Assembly: GCF_024753245.1 (NCBI RefSeq)
Contig: NZ_JANUGX010000021.1
Location: 51,544 to 115,543 of the forward strand
Direction: 5' to 3'
DNA: 64,000 bases
Source of the DNA: Massilia norwichensis
GTDB taxonomy: Bacteria > Pseudomonadota > Gammaproteobacteria > Burkholderiales > Burkholderiaceae_D
This document shows positions 1 through 8,329 of this stretch, piece by piece. Under the pieces are notes generated by a model. The model was not told the DNA's origin and ran no database searches. It saw nothing but the letters and a program-made list of their open reading frames with translations. Both the position numbers and the translations under genes were made by a program. How positions within the stretch are numbered: position 1 is the stretch's first letter; every line of letters begins with the position of its first letter.

Positions 1-1
1 T

Positions 2-499
2 ACCGGGGCCGCGACCCGCAACCCGGCGGTGAGCGCGGCCTGGCACGCGCTGACGCGGCCCCTGAACGCCTGGCTGCTGCACTTTGCCGCGCTGTGGATG
101 TGGCATGTGCCGCCCACCTTCCAGGCCGGCCTGGCCAGCAACGGCGTGCACGCGCTGCAGCACGCCAGCTTCCTGTTCTCGGCACTGCTGTTCTGGTGGG
201 CGGTACTGGCGCGCGAGGGCGGCACCCAGGGCCGGGGCGCCGCCATCGTCTACCTGTTCACCACCATGATGCACACCGGCGCGCTGGGGGCGATGTTCAC
301 CATGTCCGAGCAGATCTGGTATCCGTACTACGGCAGCAAGGCCCAGGCCTTCGGCTCGACGGCGCTGGAAGACCAGCAGCTCGGCGGCCTGATCATGTGG
401 ATTCCGGGCGGCCTGGCCTATGTCGTGGCCGGCCTGGTGCTGTGCGCGCGCTGGCTGGGACGCACGCCCGCCGACGCGGCGGCGGGAGCCGGACGATGA
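2..499 (+). CDS. CtaG-like cytochrome c oxidase assembly protein (5' truncated by window)
   Basis: The reading frame is open from the first bases of the window, so the N-terminus lies upstream and only the last ~165 residues are present. The visible part is a polytopic membrane protein with hydrophobic segments around LLHFAALWMWHV, FLFSALLFWW, IVYLFTTMMHTGALGA and a last segment near GGLAYVVAGLVL. Histidines in the first helices (LLHF, WHVP, LQHASF) and the TMMHTGALGAMFT stretch are typical of the caa3_CtaG family, which helps assemble the copper centre of heme-copper oxidases. The stop overlaps the ATG of the following cytochrome c gene (ATGA), suggesting joint translation in a respiratory cluster. 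Family assignment comes from recalled sequence patterns, and the exact copper-chaperone role is inferred. Confidence 0.75.
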   Translation, partial: TGAATRNPAVSAAWHALTRPLNAWLLHFAALWMWHVPPTFQAGLASNGVHALQHASFLFSALLFWWAVLAREGGTQGRGAAIVYLFTTMMHTGALGAMFTMSEQIWYPYYGSKAQAFGSTALEDQQLGGLIMWIPGGLAYVVAGLVLCARWLGRTPADAAAGAGR

Positions 500-861
500 A
501 GACGCTGTCATCATGCCTGCTCCTGGCGGCGGCGCTGCTGGCCGGCTGCGCCAAGCAGCCGCCGGAAGACGACCCGCTCACCGGCGGCAATCCACGCGTG
601 GGGCGCGAGCTGGTGGCGCGCTACGGCTGCGCCGCCTGCCACGAGATCAAGGGCGTCGCCCATGCGGACAGCAAGGTCGGACCGTCGCTGACTGCGATGC
701 GCGAGCAGAGCTACGTCGCCGGCGTGCTGCCGAATACGGCGCCCAACCTGATCCGCTGGATCCAGCATCCGCGCGCGGTCGACCCGCAGACCGCGATGCC
801 CGAGCTGGGCGTCAGCGAGCGCGAAGCGCGCGACATGGCGGCCTACCTCTACAACCAATAG
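496..861 (+). CDS. lipoprotein c-type cytochrome
   Basis: A 121-residue exported monoheme cytochrome c. Residues 1-18 form a lipoprotein signal ending in a lipobox (LLAGC, Cys18), so it should be membrane-anchored facing the periplasm. The heme-attachment motif CAACH follows near residue 46, and a candidate distal Met ligand lies in the TAMPELG segment, as in class I cytochromes. The start ATG overlaps the stop of the CtaG-like gene, which supports this start and a role as an electron carrier for, or subunit of, a terminal oxidase. No oxidase catalytic subunit is visible in the window; it would have to lie upstream. Family is certain from the motif, the exact redox partner is not. Confidence 0.85.
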   Translation: MKTLSSCLLLAAALLAGCAKQPPEDDPLTGGNPRVGRELVARYGCAACHEIKGVAHADSKVGPSLTAMREQSYVAGVLPNTAPNLIRWIQHPRAVDPQTAMPELGVSEREARDMAAYLYNQ

Positions 862-870
862 GAGAGAAGC

Positions 871-1257
871 GTGTTCGATCAGGTCGAAGGGCAGGTCCGG
901 TCCAGCGTAGAATGGCTGCGACTGCTGGTGGAGGCGCTCGGCGCCCTGGTGATCGCGGCCGGCGTGGTGGTGGTGGTCGTCGCGCTGCTGCGCCAGCTGC
1001 TGACCCGGCGCGACAGCAGCTTCGTGCCGATCCGCCTGGCCTTCGCGCGCTACCTGACGCTGGCGCTGGAGTTACAGTTGGCCGCCGACATCCTCTCGAC
1101 CTCGGTGGCGCCGACCTGGGAGCGGATCGGCAAGCTGGCCGCCATCGCGGTGATCCGGACCGCGCTCAATTACTTCCTCGGCAAGGAGCTGAAGGACGAG
1201 CAGGCGAGCGAGGCGCCGGCGCTCAAGCGCGAGCCTGGCCAGGCCGGGCGGGCGTGA
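871..1257 (+). CDS. DUF1622 family membrane protein
   Basis: A 128-residue protein starting at GTG, preceded by GGAGAG nine bases after the cytochrome stop. One long hydrophobic helix (about residues 18-42, ALGALVIAAGVVVVVVALL) is followed by a conserved-looking stretch (ALELQLAADILSTSV, then AVIRTALNYFLGKEL) characteristic of DUF1622 proteins, small membrane proteins of unknown function. The C-terminus is charged and probably cytoplasmic. Its stop overlaps a GTGA that could start the next gene, so it is probably cotranscribed with the cytochrome and the HPP protein. No function can be proposed from sequence. Confidence 0.75.
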   Translation: MFDQVEGQVRSSVEWLRLLVEALGALVIAAGVVVVVVALLRQLLTRRDSSFVPIRLAFARYLTLALELQLAADILSTSVAPTWERIGKLAAIAVIRTALNYFLGKELKDEQASEAPALKREPGQAGRA

Positions 1258-1259
1258 GC

Positions 1260-1748
1260 ATGGCGGCCCAGGCAAAGCCGTCGCGCCGCAGCCGCATCGG
1301 CCTGCGCCGCGAACTGTTGCTGGTACTGGCGCCGACCGTCACCGTGCTGCTGGTGCTGGCCCTGGTCGAAGCCATCAGCAGCCAGCGCCTGCTGTTCGCA
1401 TCGCTGGCCTCGAGCGCCTTCCTGGTCTACCTCGACCCTTCGCATGCCGTCAACCAGACCCGCACCCTGATCCTGGCCCAGATGGGCGCCGCCGTCGTCG
1501 GCATGCTGGCCTTTGCCGCGCTCGGCCCCGGCTATGCCTCGGCCGGGGTGGCGATGGTCGTCGCCATCCTCGGCATGGTGGTGTTCGACGCCGTGCACCC
1601 GCCCTCGGTTTCGACCGCGCTCAGCTTCGGCCTGAAGGCGGGCGATGCCGACAACCTGCTGCTGTTCGGTCTGGCGCTCGGCATCACCGTCGCGCTGATC
1701 GGCCTGCAGAAGCTGAGCATGTGGCTGATCGCGCGCTGGATGCGCTGA
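1260..1748 (+). CDS. HPP family membrane protein
   Basis: A 162-residue integral membrane protein with about four hydrophobic segments (LLLVLAPTVTVLLVLALVEA, ILAQMGAAVVGMLAFAAL, GVAMVVAILGMVVF, LLLFGLALGITVALIGL). The eponymous HPP tripeptide occurs in DAVHPPSVSTALSFG, and the SQRLLFASLASSAFLVYLDPSHAVNQ stretch is typical of the family. Some plant and cyanobacterial relatives are linked to nitrite transport; for this shorter bacterial form the substrate is unknown. The start could be ATG 1260 or GTG 1254, which overlaps the DUF1622 stop. Placement directly after the DUF1622 gene suggests one transcript. A short spacer (1749-1823) separates it from the next gene. Confidence 0.75.
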   Translation: MAAQAKPSRRSRIGLRRELLLVLAPTVTVLLVLALVEAISSQRLLFASLASSAFLVYLDPSHAVNQTRTLILAQMGAAVVGMLAFAALGPGYASAGVAMVVAILGMVVFDAVHPPSVSTALSFGLKAGDADNLLLFGLALGITVALIGLQKLSMWLIARWMR

Positions 1749-1823
1749 CTGCGGGCTGCCGCGCGGGCGCCGGGGCCCTCCGGTTTTGGTACACTTCGTG
1801 CTTTACGCACCATCTCACACACG

Positions 1824-2648
1824 ATGTCCGCTCCGTCCGAGCTGCGCGCAGGCGCACTGATCCACCTGCTTGAAACGGACCCGCGCCGTAAATGCGAAGG
1901 CGTCGCGGCCCTGGCCCGCGCCCAAGTCGATGCCAGCCTGGCCGTCGATACCGCCGCGCTGTTCGAACCCGCCGGCACCATCCCTGGCCGTCCCGCCAAG
2001 CCGGAACTGGTGCCGCCGCGCCTGGTCGGCCGCCGTTCGATGGTCACGCCGGAAGGCCGCGCGATGCTGGTCCACGCGCTTGCGCATATCGAATTCAACG
2101 CGATCAACCTGGCGCTGGACGCGATCTGGCGCTTCCCCGGCATGCCGCCCGATTACTACCTGGATTGGCTGCGCGTGGCGAAGGAAGAGGCTTACCACTT
2201 CTCGCTGCTGGACGCCCACCTGGGCGCGCTCGGCCATGGCTACGGCGATTTTCCCGGCCACGACAGCCTGTGGGAGATGGTCGAGAAGACCCGCGGCGAC
2301 ATCCTCGCGCGCATGGCCCTGGTGCCGCGCACGCTGGAGGCGCGCGGGCTGGATGCGATCCCGCCGCTGCGCGCCAAGCTGGCCCAGGCCGGCGACCACG
2401 CCGCGGCGGAAATCCTCGACATCATCCTGCGCGACGAGGTCGGCCACGTCGAGATCGGCAACCGCTGGTATCTGAGCCTGTGCGCCGAGCGCGGCCTGGA
2501 GCCGGTGTCGACCTACGAGGAACTGGCGATCCGCTACAAGGCGCCGGTGCTGAAGGGCCCCTTCAACCTGGAGGCGCGCCGCCGCGCCGGCTTCAGCGAG
2601 GCCGAGCTGGCGCGCTATCGCGGCGACAGCGTCTCCTTCGCATCCTAG
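1824..2648 (+). CDS. DUF455 ferritin-like protein
   Basis: A 274-residue soluble protein of the DUF455 family, which has a ferritin-like four-helix fold. The expected di-iron ligands are visible: Glu in HIEFNAINLAL, an E-x-x-H type pair in KEEAYHFSLL, and a second pair in DEVGHVEIGNRW. The family resembles the MiaE hydroxylase group of ferritin-like proteins, but its reaction is not established. No signal peptide, so cytoplasmic. It lies 7 bp upstream of the DNA polymerase II gene and is likely cotranscribed with it. Whether that pairing reflects stress or iron biology is inference only. Length and motifs are intact. Confidence 0.85.
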   Translation: MSAPSELRAGALIHLLETDPRRKCEGVAALARAQVDASLAVDTAALFEPAGTIPGRPAKPELVPPRLVGRRSMVTPEGRAMLVHALAHIEFNAINLALDAIWRFPGMPPDYYLDWLRVAKEEAYHFSLLDAHLGALGHGYGDFPGHDSLWEMVEKTRGDILARMALVPRTLEARGLDAIPPLRAKLAQAGDHAAAEILDIILRDEVGHVEIGNRWYLSLCAERGLEPVSTYEELAIRYKAPVLKGPFNLEARRRAGFSEAELARYRGDSVSFAS

Positions 2649-2655
2649 GCCCGGC

Positions 2656-5046
2656 ATGGACCACCCGCGCGGCTTCCTGCTGACCCGGCACTGGAAAGAC
2701 ACCGAGTCCGGTGTCGAGCTGGAATTCTGGCTCGCCACCGAGCATGGGCCGCGCCGCGTGCGCGTGGGCGGGCAGCATGCGGTCGCCTTTATTCCGCTCG
2801 AGCAGCGCGAGGCGGCCGAGTTCGTGCTGCGCGGCGAGAAGGGCTGCGAATTGCGCGAACTGGCGCTGAAGGATTTCAGCCACCGCCCGGTAGCGGGCCT
2901 GTACTGCCGCCAGTACCGCAAGCTGCTGGCGCTGGAAAAGAAGCTGCGCCAGCACGGCGTGAACGTCTACGAGGCCGACGTGCGCCCGCCGGAGCGCTAC
3001 CTGATGGAGCGCTTCATCACAGCCTCCGTGCTGTTTGCGGGGGTCCGGCCTCCCGGTACCCCGGACGAGAAGGACCCGCAACTGCTGCTGGACGGCCAAT
3101 TAAAGCCCGACGGCGACTACCGCCCGGCCATCCGCACGGTGTCGCTGGACATCGAAACCACCTTCCAGGGCGAGCTGCGTTCGATCGCGCTGGAAGGCTG
3201 CGGCCAGCGCCAGGTCTACATGCTCGGTCCGCCGAACGGCGATGCCGGCAGCCTCGATTTCGACTACGAGATCTGCGACAGCCGCCTGGCGCTGCTCGAC
3301 CGCCTCGAGGCATGGTTCGTGCGCCACGACCCCGACGCCATCATCGGCTGGAGCGTGATCGGCTTCGACCTGCGCGTGCTGCAAAAGCACGCCGAGGCGA
3401 TGGCGCGGCCGCTGCGCCTGGGGCGCGACGGCAGTCCGATGGAATGGCGCGAGCGCAGCGGCGGCGAGTTCTACTTTGGCGGCATCGCCGGGCGCCTGGT
3501 CATCGACGGTATCGAGGCGCTGCGCTCGGCGACCTGGAGCTTCCCCTCATTCAGCCTGGAGTCGGTGGCGCAGACCCTGCTCGGCGAAGGCAAGGAGATC
3601 GGCAATCCCTACGACCGGATGGCCGAGATCGACCGCATGTTCTACCAGGACAAGCCGGCGCTGGCGCGCTACAACCTGAAGGATTGCGAGCTGGTCACGC
3701 GCATCTTCGAGAAGACCAACCTGATGGCCTTCCTGCTGGAGCGCGCCAGCGTGACGGGTCTGGCGGCCGACCGCAGCGGCGGCTCGGTGGCGGCGTTCGA
3801 GCACTCGTACATCCCGCTGATGCACCGCCAGGGCTTCGTCGCACCCAACATCGGCGACGTGCCGGCCGAGGACAGCCCCGGCGGCTTCGTGATGGATTCG
3901 AAGTCCGGCCTGTACGACTCGGTGCTGGTGCTCGACTACAAAAGCCTGTACCCATCCATCATCCGCACCTTCCTGATCGATCCGGTCGGCCTGGTCGAGG
4001 GCCTGGCCGAGCCGGAAGAGGCCACCGTGCCGGGCTTTCGCGGCGGGCGCTTCTCGCGCACCCGGCACTGCCTGCCGGGCATCGTCACGCGCGTGTGGGC
4101 GGGCAGGGAGGCGGCCAAGCGCGAGAAGAATGCGCCGCTGTCGCAGGCGCTGAAGATCATCATGAACGCCTTCTACGGCGTACTCGGGACGCCGGCCTGC
4201 CGCTTCTTCGATCCGCGCCTGGCGTCCTCGATCACGATGCGCGGCCACCGCATCATGCACCGCACGCGCGAGCTGATCGAGGAACGTGGCTACCAGGTGA
4301 TCTACGGCGACACCGACTCGACCTTCGTCTGGCTGGGCAAGCCGCACCCGGATGCAGAGGCGCAGCGCATCGGCCGCGAACTGGTCGACCACGTCAACGG
4401 CTGGTGGCGCGACACGCTGCGCGATGAGCTCAAGCTCGAGAGCGCGCTGGAACTGGAATACGACGTGCACTTCCGGCGCTTCCTGATGCCGAACGTGCGC
4501 GGCTCGGACGAGGGCAGCAAGAAGCGCTACGCCGGCATGGCGACCGGCGCCGACGGTGGCGACGAGATGGTCTACAAGGGCCTGGAAACGGTGCGCACCG
4601 ACTGGACCCCGCTGGCGCAGGCCTTCCAGCAGGGCCTGTACGAACGCATCTTCAAGGAACAGCCCTACGAGGACTACGTGCGCGACTATGTGGCGCGCAC
4701 GCTGGCCGGGAAGCTGGACGAGCAGCTGGTCTACCGCAAGCGCCTGCGCCGCGCGCTCGACGAGTACGAAAAGAACGTGCCGCCGCACGTGCGCGCGGCG
4801 CGCATCGCCGACGAGTACCATGTGCGCCAGGGCCGGCCGCCGCAATACCGCAACGGCGGCTGGATCCGCTATGTGATGACCACCGCCGGGCCGGAGCCGC
4901 TGGACGTGCGCGAGGCGGGGACGCGCTCGCCGATCGACTACGCGCACTACCTGGAAAAGCAGCTGGAGCCGGTGGCGGATGCGATCCTGCCGTTCATGGG
5001 GGACAGCTTTGCGCGGCTCACCAGCCCGCAGGGCGCGCTGTTCTGA
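2656..5046 (+). CDS. polB: DNA polymerase II (family B)
   Basis: A 796-residue family B DNA polymerase, close to the length of E. coli Pol II (783), the damage-inducible enzyme for replication restart and lesion bypass. The N-terminal part carries the 3'-5' exonuclease; its ExoI motif (LDIET) has Asp165 and Glu167. Polymerase motif A is DYKSLYPS (Asp427), motif B is IIMNAFYGVLG, and motif C is YGDTDS (Asp552, Asp554), so both activities look intact. The start ATG is 7 bp after the DUF455 stop. In E. coli polB is SOS-regulated; no LexA box is visible immediately upstream, and the gene may be driven by the promoter of the DUF455 gene. Followed by a REP-like repeat region. Confidence 0.95.
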   Translation: MDHPRGFLLTRHWKDTESGVELEFWLATEHGPRRVRVGGQHAVAFIPLEQREAAEFVLRGEKGCELRELALKDFSHRPVAGLYCRQYRKLLALEKKLRQHGVNVYEADVRPPERYLMERFITASVLFAGVRPPGTPDEKDPQLLLDGQLKPDGDYRPAIRTVSLDIETTFQGELRSIALEGCGQRQVYMLGPPNGDAGSLDFDYEICDSRLALLDRLEAWFVRHDPDAIIGWSVIGFDLRVLQKHAEAMARPLRLGRDGSPMEWRERSGGEFYFGGIAGRLVIDGIEALRSATWSFPSFSLESVAQTLLGEGKEIGNPYDRMAEIDRMFYQDKPALARYNLKDCELVTRIFEKTNLMAFLLERASVTGLAADRSGGSVAAFEHSYIPLMHRQGFVAPNIGDVPAEDSPGGFVMDSKSGLYDSVLVLDYKSLYPSIIRTFLIDPVGLVEGLAEPEEATVPGFRGGRFSRTRHCLPGIVTRVWAGREAAKREKNAPLSQALKIIMNAFYGVLGTPACRFFDPRLASSITMRGHRIMHRTRELIEERGYQVIYGDTDSTFVWLGKPHPDAEAQRIGRELVDHVNGWWRDTLRDELKLESALELEYDVHFRRFLMPNVRGSDEGSKKRYAGMATGADGGDEMVYKGLETVRTDWTPLAQAFQQGLYERIFKEQPYEDYVRDYVARTLAGKLDEQLVYRKRLRRALDEYEKNVPPHVRAARIADEYHVRQGRPPQYRNGGWIRYVMTTAGPEPLDVREAGTRSPIDYAHYLEKQLEPVADAILPFMGDSFARLTSPQGALF

Positions 5047-5047
5047 T

Positions 5048-5127
5048 CGTCATTCCCGCGAAGGCGGGAATCCATGCTGAGGCACTGATCACGCGACGTA
5101 TGGATTCCCGCTTTCGCGGGAATGACG
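5048..5127 (+). repeat. paired REP-like hairpins forming a large inverted repeat
   Basis: Immediately after the polB stop, a 28-nt segment (5048-5075) is matched by its near-perfect inverse (5100-5127). Each arm is itself a hairpin: ATTCCCGC-GAAG-GCGGGAAT on the left and ATTCCCGC-TTTC-GCGGGAAT on the right. This two-hairpin arrangement is typical of bacterial REP/BIME elements between convergent genes. It separates polB from the convergent alr and may act as a transcription or mRNA 3'-end barrier. Confidence 0.8.
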
Positions 5128-5195
5128 GGGGTGAGATCGCGGGAATGACGGGGGTGAGATCGCGGGAATGACGAGGGTGAGATCGCGGGAACGAC
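5127..5195 (+). repeat. three tandem 23-bp repeats
   Basis: Three direct 23-bp units occupy 5127-5149, 5150-5172 and 5173-5195. Units 1 and 2 are identical; unit 3 differs at two positions (GAGGG for GGGGG, AACGAC for AATGAC). Each unit contains GCGGGAATGAC, which is also the outer half of the adjacent REP arm, so the array looks like a slippage expansion of the REP end. It stops one base before the alr stop codon. Confidence 0.9.
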
Positions 5196-5196
5196 C

Positions 5197-6300
5197 TTAC
5201 AGGTATTGTCGGTGGAAGCGGCTGCCCAGCCCGGTCAACACCTCATACCCGATCGTCCCCGCCTCGCGCGCCACATCGTCCACGGTCTGGCGGCTGCCCA
5301 GCAGCTCGACTTCGCAACCCGGCTGCACGCGGTCTTCGGCAATCCCGGTCACGTCCAGCGTGATGCTGTCCATCGAGACGTTGCCGGCAAACGGCACGCG
5401 CACCTCGTCGATGTAGGCATGGCCGCGGCAGGAGAGCGAGCGCAGCCAGCCGTCCGCATAGCCGATGCCGATGGTGGCGATGCGGCGCGGACCGTCGGCC
5501 ACATAGCGCGCGCCGTAGCCGACGATGTCGCCGGCCTGCACGCTGCGCGATTGCACGATGCGCGCCCGCAGCGAGACCGCCTGGCGCAACGGATTGTCCA
5601 GCGCCGGCTGCGGGTTGATGCCGTACAGGGCCGCGCCCGGCCGCACCAGGTCGTGCCGGTAGTCGCGGCCGAGGAAGACCGCCGAGGAATTCGCCAGGCT
5701 GCCCGGAATGCCGGCAAAGCGCGTGCGCAAGGCCGCGAAGCGTTCGCGCTGCGAGGCGTTGACCGGATGCGCCGGTTCGTCGGCGCAGGCCAGGTGGCTC
5801 ATCACCAGTACCGGCTTCATGTCGTCCTGCCATGCAGGGTCGGCCAGCAGCCGGTCGACGTCGGCCGGCGCCAGGCCCATGCGCGACATGCCGGTATCGA
5901 ACTGCAGCGCGGCCGGCAGGCGCCGCTGCAGCTTGCGGCACAGGGCGCGCCACTCGGCGATCTGCGCCGGATCGTTCAGGACAGGGATCAGCCCGTGCTC
6001 GACGAAGTCGCGCGCCGTTCCCGGCGGCGGGCCGTGCAGCACATAGACCGTGGCGTCGGCCGGCAGCAGGGGACGCAGGCGTATGCCCTCGTCCAGGTGG
6101 GCGGTAAAGAACACGCGGCAGCCTTCGCCGGCCAGGGCCGGCGCCACCATCGCCATGCCGAGACCGTAGGCGTCGGCCTTCATCACGGCCGCGCACACGG
6201 CGCCGGCCGCGGTATCGCGGAGCAGGCGCCAGTTCGCGCGGATGGCTTGCAGGTCGACGCTCAGGACCGCGCCCGCACGGGCATCGATGACACCCGGCAC
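5197..6300 (-). CDS. alr: alanine racemase (catabolic DadX type by context)
   Basis: A 367-residue fold-type III PLP enzyme that interconverts L- and D-alanine. The PLP lysine is Lys41 in VMKADAYGLG, a family signature. The GYGARY segment that carries the catalytic tyrosine, the GYADGW motif and the C-terminal NVSMDSITLDVT motif are all present. Length is standard. The gene starts 1 bp after the dadA stop on the same strand, so the two are translationally close. This context marks it as the catabolic racemase: it supplies D-alanine to DadA for growth on alanine. If it is the only racemase in the genome it would also feed peptidoglycan synthesis, which cannot be judged here. Confidence 0.92.
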   Translation of the reverse strand: MPGVIDARAGAVLSVDLQAIRANWRLLRDTAAGAVCAAVMKADAYGLGMAMVAPALAGEGCRVFFTAHLDEGIRLRPLLPADATVYVLHGPPPGTARDFVEHGLIPVLNDPAQIAEWRALCRKLQRRLPAALQFDTGMSRMGLAPADVDRLLADPAWQDDMKPVLVMSHLACADEPAHPVNASQRERFAALRTRFAGIPGSLANSSAVFLGRDYRHDLVRPGAALYGINPQPALDNPLRQAVSLRARIVQSRSVQAGDIVGYGARYVADGPRRIATIGIGYADGWLRSLSCRGHAYIDEVRVPFAGNVSMDSITLDVTGIAEDRVQPGCEVELLGSRQTVDDVAREAGTIGYEVLTGLGSRFHRQYL

Positions 6301-6301
6301 G

Positions 6302-7594
6302 TCAGGCTTTCGCGAAGTCGGGGCGGGCCGCGGACGGACGCGAACCGGCGTAGCGGAAGATCGCCAGGTCGTCGGTGTGGATGGCCGGGACCTTGCCGCT
6401 GACCAGGTCCGAGATCACCGCCGCCGAGCCGCAGGCCATGGTCCAGCCCAGGGTGCCGTGGCCGGTGTTCAGGAACAGGTTGCGCAGCGGGGTCGCGCCG
6501 ACGATCGGGGTCGAGTCCGGGGTCATCGGACGCAGGCCGGTCCAGAAGCTGGCTTTCGACACGTCGCCGCCGCCCGGGAACAGGTCGGTCACGACCATCT
6601 CCAGGGTCTCGCGGCGGCGCGGGTTCAGGGCCTTGCTGTAGCCGGCGATTTCCGCCATGCCGCCCACGCGGATGCGGTTCTCGAAGCGGGTGATGGCGAT
6701 CTTGTAGGTTTCGTCGAGGATGGTCGATACCGGAGCCTGCGACGCATCGGTGATCGGCACGGTGATCGAGTAGCCCTTCAGCGGGTACACCGGCACGCGG
6801 AAGAACTGCTTCATCAGCTGGCGCGAATAGCTGCCCAGCGCCACCACGTAGCGGTCGGCGGTGAAGGTGCCTTTATCCGTGCGCACGCCGGTGATCTGGT
6901 CGCCCTGCGACTCGATGGCGCGGATGTCGACGCCGAATTCGAAGCGCACGCCGAGCTCCTTGGCCATCGCGGCCAGCCTGGTGGTGAACATCTGGCAGTC
7001 GCCGGTTTCGTCGTTCGGCAGGCGCAGGCCGCCGACCAGCTTGTCGCGCACGTTTGCCAGTGCCGGCTCGGCGTTGGCGAGTTGTTCGCGGCTCAGCACC
7101 TCGAAGGGCACGCCGGCCTGGCGCAGCACTTCGATGTCCTTGGCGGCGCCGTCGAACTGGGCCTGGGTGCGGAACAGCTGCAGGGTGCCTTGCTGGCGGC
7201 CTTCGTAGTCGATGCCGGTTTCGTTGCGCAGGGTACGGATGCAGTCGCGGCTGTACTCGGCCAGGCGCACCATGCGTTCCTTGTTGACGGCGTAGCGGTC
7301 GGCGTCGCAGTTCTTGTACATCTCCCACATCCAGGCAAGCTGGAACAGCGAGCCGTCCGGGCGGATCGCCAGCGGCGCATGGCGCTGGAACAGCCACTTG
7401 ACGGCCTTCAGCGGGACGCCGGGCGCGGCCCAGGGCGAGGCGTAACCGGGGGAGATCTGGCCGGCATTGGCGAAGCTGGTTTCCAGCCCGGCGCCGGGCT
7501 GACGGTCGATCACGGTGACTTCATGACCGGCCCGCGCCAGATAATAAGCAGTCGACACGCCGACCACGCCGCTTCCCAGTACGATGACTCGCAT
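6302..7594 (-). CDS. dadA: D-amino acid dehydrogenase, FAD-dependent
   Basis: A 430-residue flavoprotein matching DadA, which oxidises D-alanine and other D-amino acids to 2-oxo acids and ammonia, passing electrons to the membrane quinone pool. The N-terminal dinucleotide fold [17 protein letters not shown] followed by the acidic end of strand 2 (VIDRQ) binds FAD. The C-terminal FAD_oxidored motif region ([16 protein letters not shown], then [16 protein letters not shown]) is characteristic of DadA. It is first in an operon with alr. The divergent Lrp-type gene across a 104-bp AT-rich spacer is the likely regulator. Confidence 0.93.
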   Translation of the reverse strand: MRVIVLGSGVVGVSTAYYLARAGHEVTVIDRQPGAGLETSFANAGQISPGYASPWAAPGVPLKAVKWLFQRHAPLAIRPDGSLFQLAWMWEMYKNCDADRYAVNKERMVRLAEYSRDCIRTLRNETGIDYEGRQQGTLQLFRTQAQFDGAAKDIEVLRQAGVPFEVLSREQLANAEPALANVRDKLVGGLRLPNDETGDCQMFTTRLAAMAKELGVRFEFGVDIRAIESQGDQITGVRTDKGTFTADRYVVALGSYSRQLMKQFFRVPVYPLKGYSITVPITDASQAPVSTILDETYKIAITRFENRIRVGGMAEIAGYSKALNPRRRETLEMVVTDLFPGGGDVSKASFWTGLRPMTPDSTPIVGATPLRNLFLNTGHGTLGWTMACGSAAVISDLVSGKVPAIHTDDLAIFRYAGSRPSAARPDFAKA

Positions 7595-7698
7595 AGTGCT
7601 CTCTAAAAATAGATTGGATGAATTAGAAAATATTGCTATCTTATATCTGATATAGGCAAATTAGTTCCTATATTTACTTTGGAATTTGGTGAAACTTC
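7595..7698. promoter_or_regulatory. divergent dadA / lrp promoter region with 13-bp perfect palindrome
   Basis: This 104-bp spacer is markedly AT-rich compared with its surroundings. At its centre, 7642-7654, lies TATATCTGATATA, a perfect palindrome around one T. Lrp/AsnC proteins bind 13-15 bp dyad AT-rich sites, so this is the best candidate operator for the divergent regulator, placed to control both directions. Exact -35/-10 elements are not called because the AT-richness gives several weak options. Confidence 0.65.
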
Positions 7699-8181
7699 AT
7701 GCGCGTTCAAAAAGAATCGAGCCGGGTGCTCGACAAGATCGACCTCCACATCCTCTCCATCCTACAGAACGATGGCCGGATCGTGATGAAGGACCTTGCC
7801 GAGCGGGTGGGCTTGTCGCTGACGCCCTGCATCGAACGGGTCAAGCGCATGGAGCGCGACGGCGTCATCGCCGGCTATTACGCGCGCGTGAATCCGCAGG
7901 CGATGGGCTTGCAGATCCTGGTGTTCGTCGAGATCACGCTGCTGCAGAAATCCGAAAAGGCCTTCGAGCGCTTCCGCCGCGCCATGCTAAGCATTCCCGA
8001 AGTCATGGAATGCCATCTGGTGTCGGGCGATTTCGACTACCTGATCAAGGCCCGCATTCCCGAGATGTCCGAGTACCGGCGCCTGCTCGGCGAGATTCTG
8101 CACCTGGCCGATTCGGCCCAGTCCAAGTCCTATGTGGTGATGGAGGAGGTGAAGGAAACCCTGGCGCTGTCGATTGGATAA
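7699..8181 (+). CDS. Lrp/AsnC family regulator of the dad genes
   Basis: A 160-residue Lrp-type transcription factor. The N-terminal winged helix-turn-helix covers about residues 12-60 (LDKIDLHILSILQNDGRI, then LAERVGLSLTPCIERVKRM), followed by the RAM ligand-binding alpha/beta domain with the HLVSGDFDYLIKARI segment. It is transcribed divergently from dadA-alr. In enterics and pseudomonads an Lrp-type protein senses alanine or leucine and controls dad genes (DadR/Lrp), so the same role is likely here. It is close in size to E. coli Lrp (164). The start is ATG 7699. No downstream gene is tightly coupled. Confidence 0.9.
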   Translation: MRVQKESSRVLDKIDLHILSILQNDGRIVMKDLAERVGLSLTPCIERVKRMERDGVIAGYYARVNPQAMGLQILVFVEITLLQKSEKAFERFRRAMLSIPEVMECHLVSGDFDYLIKARIPEMSEYRRLLGEILHLADSAQSKSYVVMEEVKETLALSIG

Positions 8182-8329
8182 TGAGCCGCGCCTGGGGCGG
8201 TGTGCGTTCGTGGTTTTTTGGAACAGAAAGTGATGAAATTGAGCAAGTATTTGCGCTGTCATGACACAAGCGCGATGTTCAGTTCTAGAATCATTTCCCG
8301 GAGGAATCAATTCTTTTTCGGGACATCAC

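Noticed and set aside
8181..8264. 27-codon reading frame after the Lrp-type gene (TAATG overlap)
   Set aside because: Very short, no ribosome site apart from the overlap and no recognisable feature; could be read-through noise.
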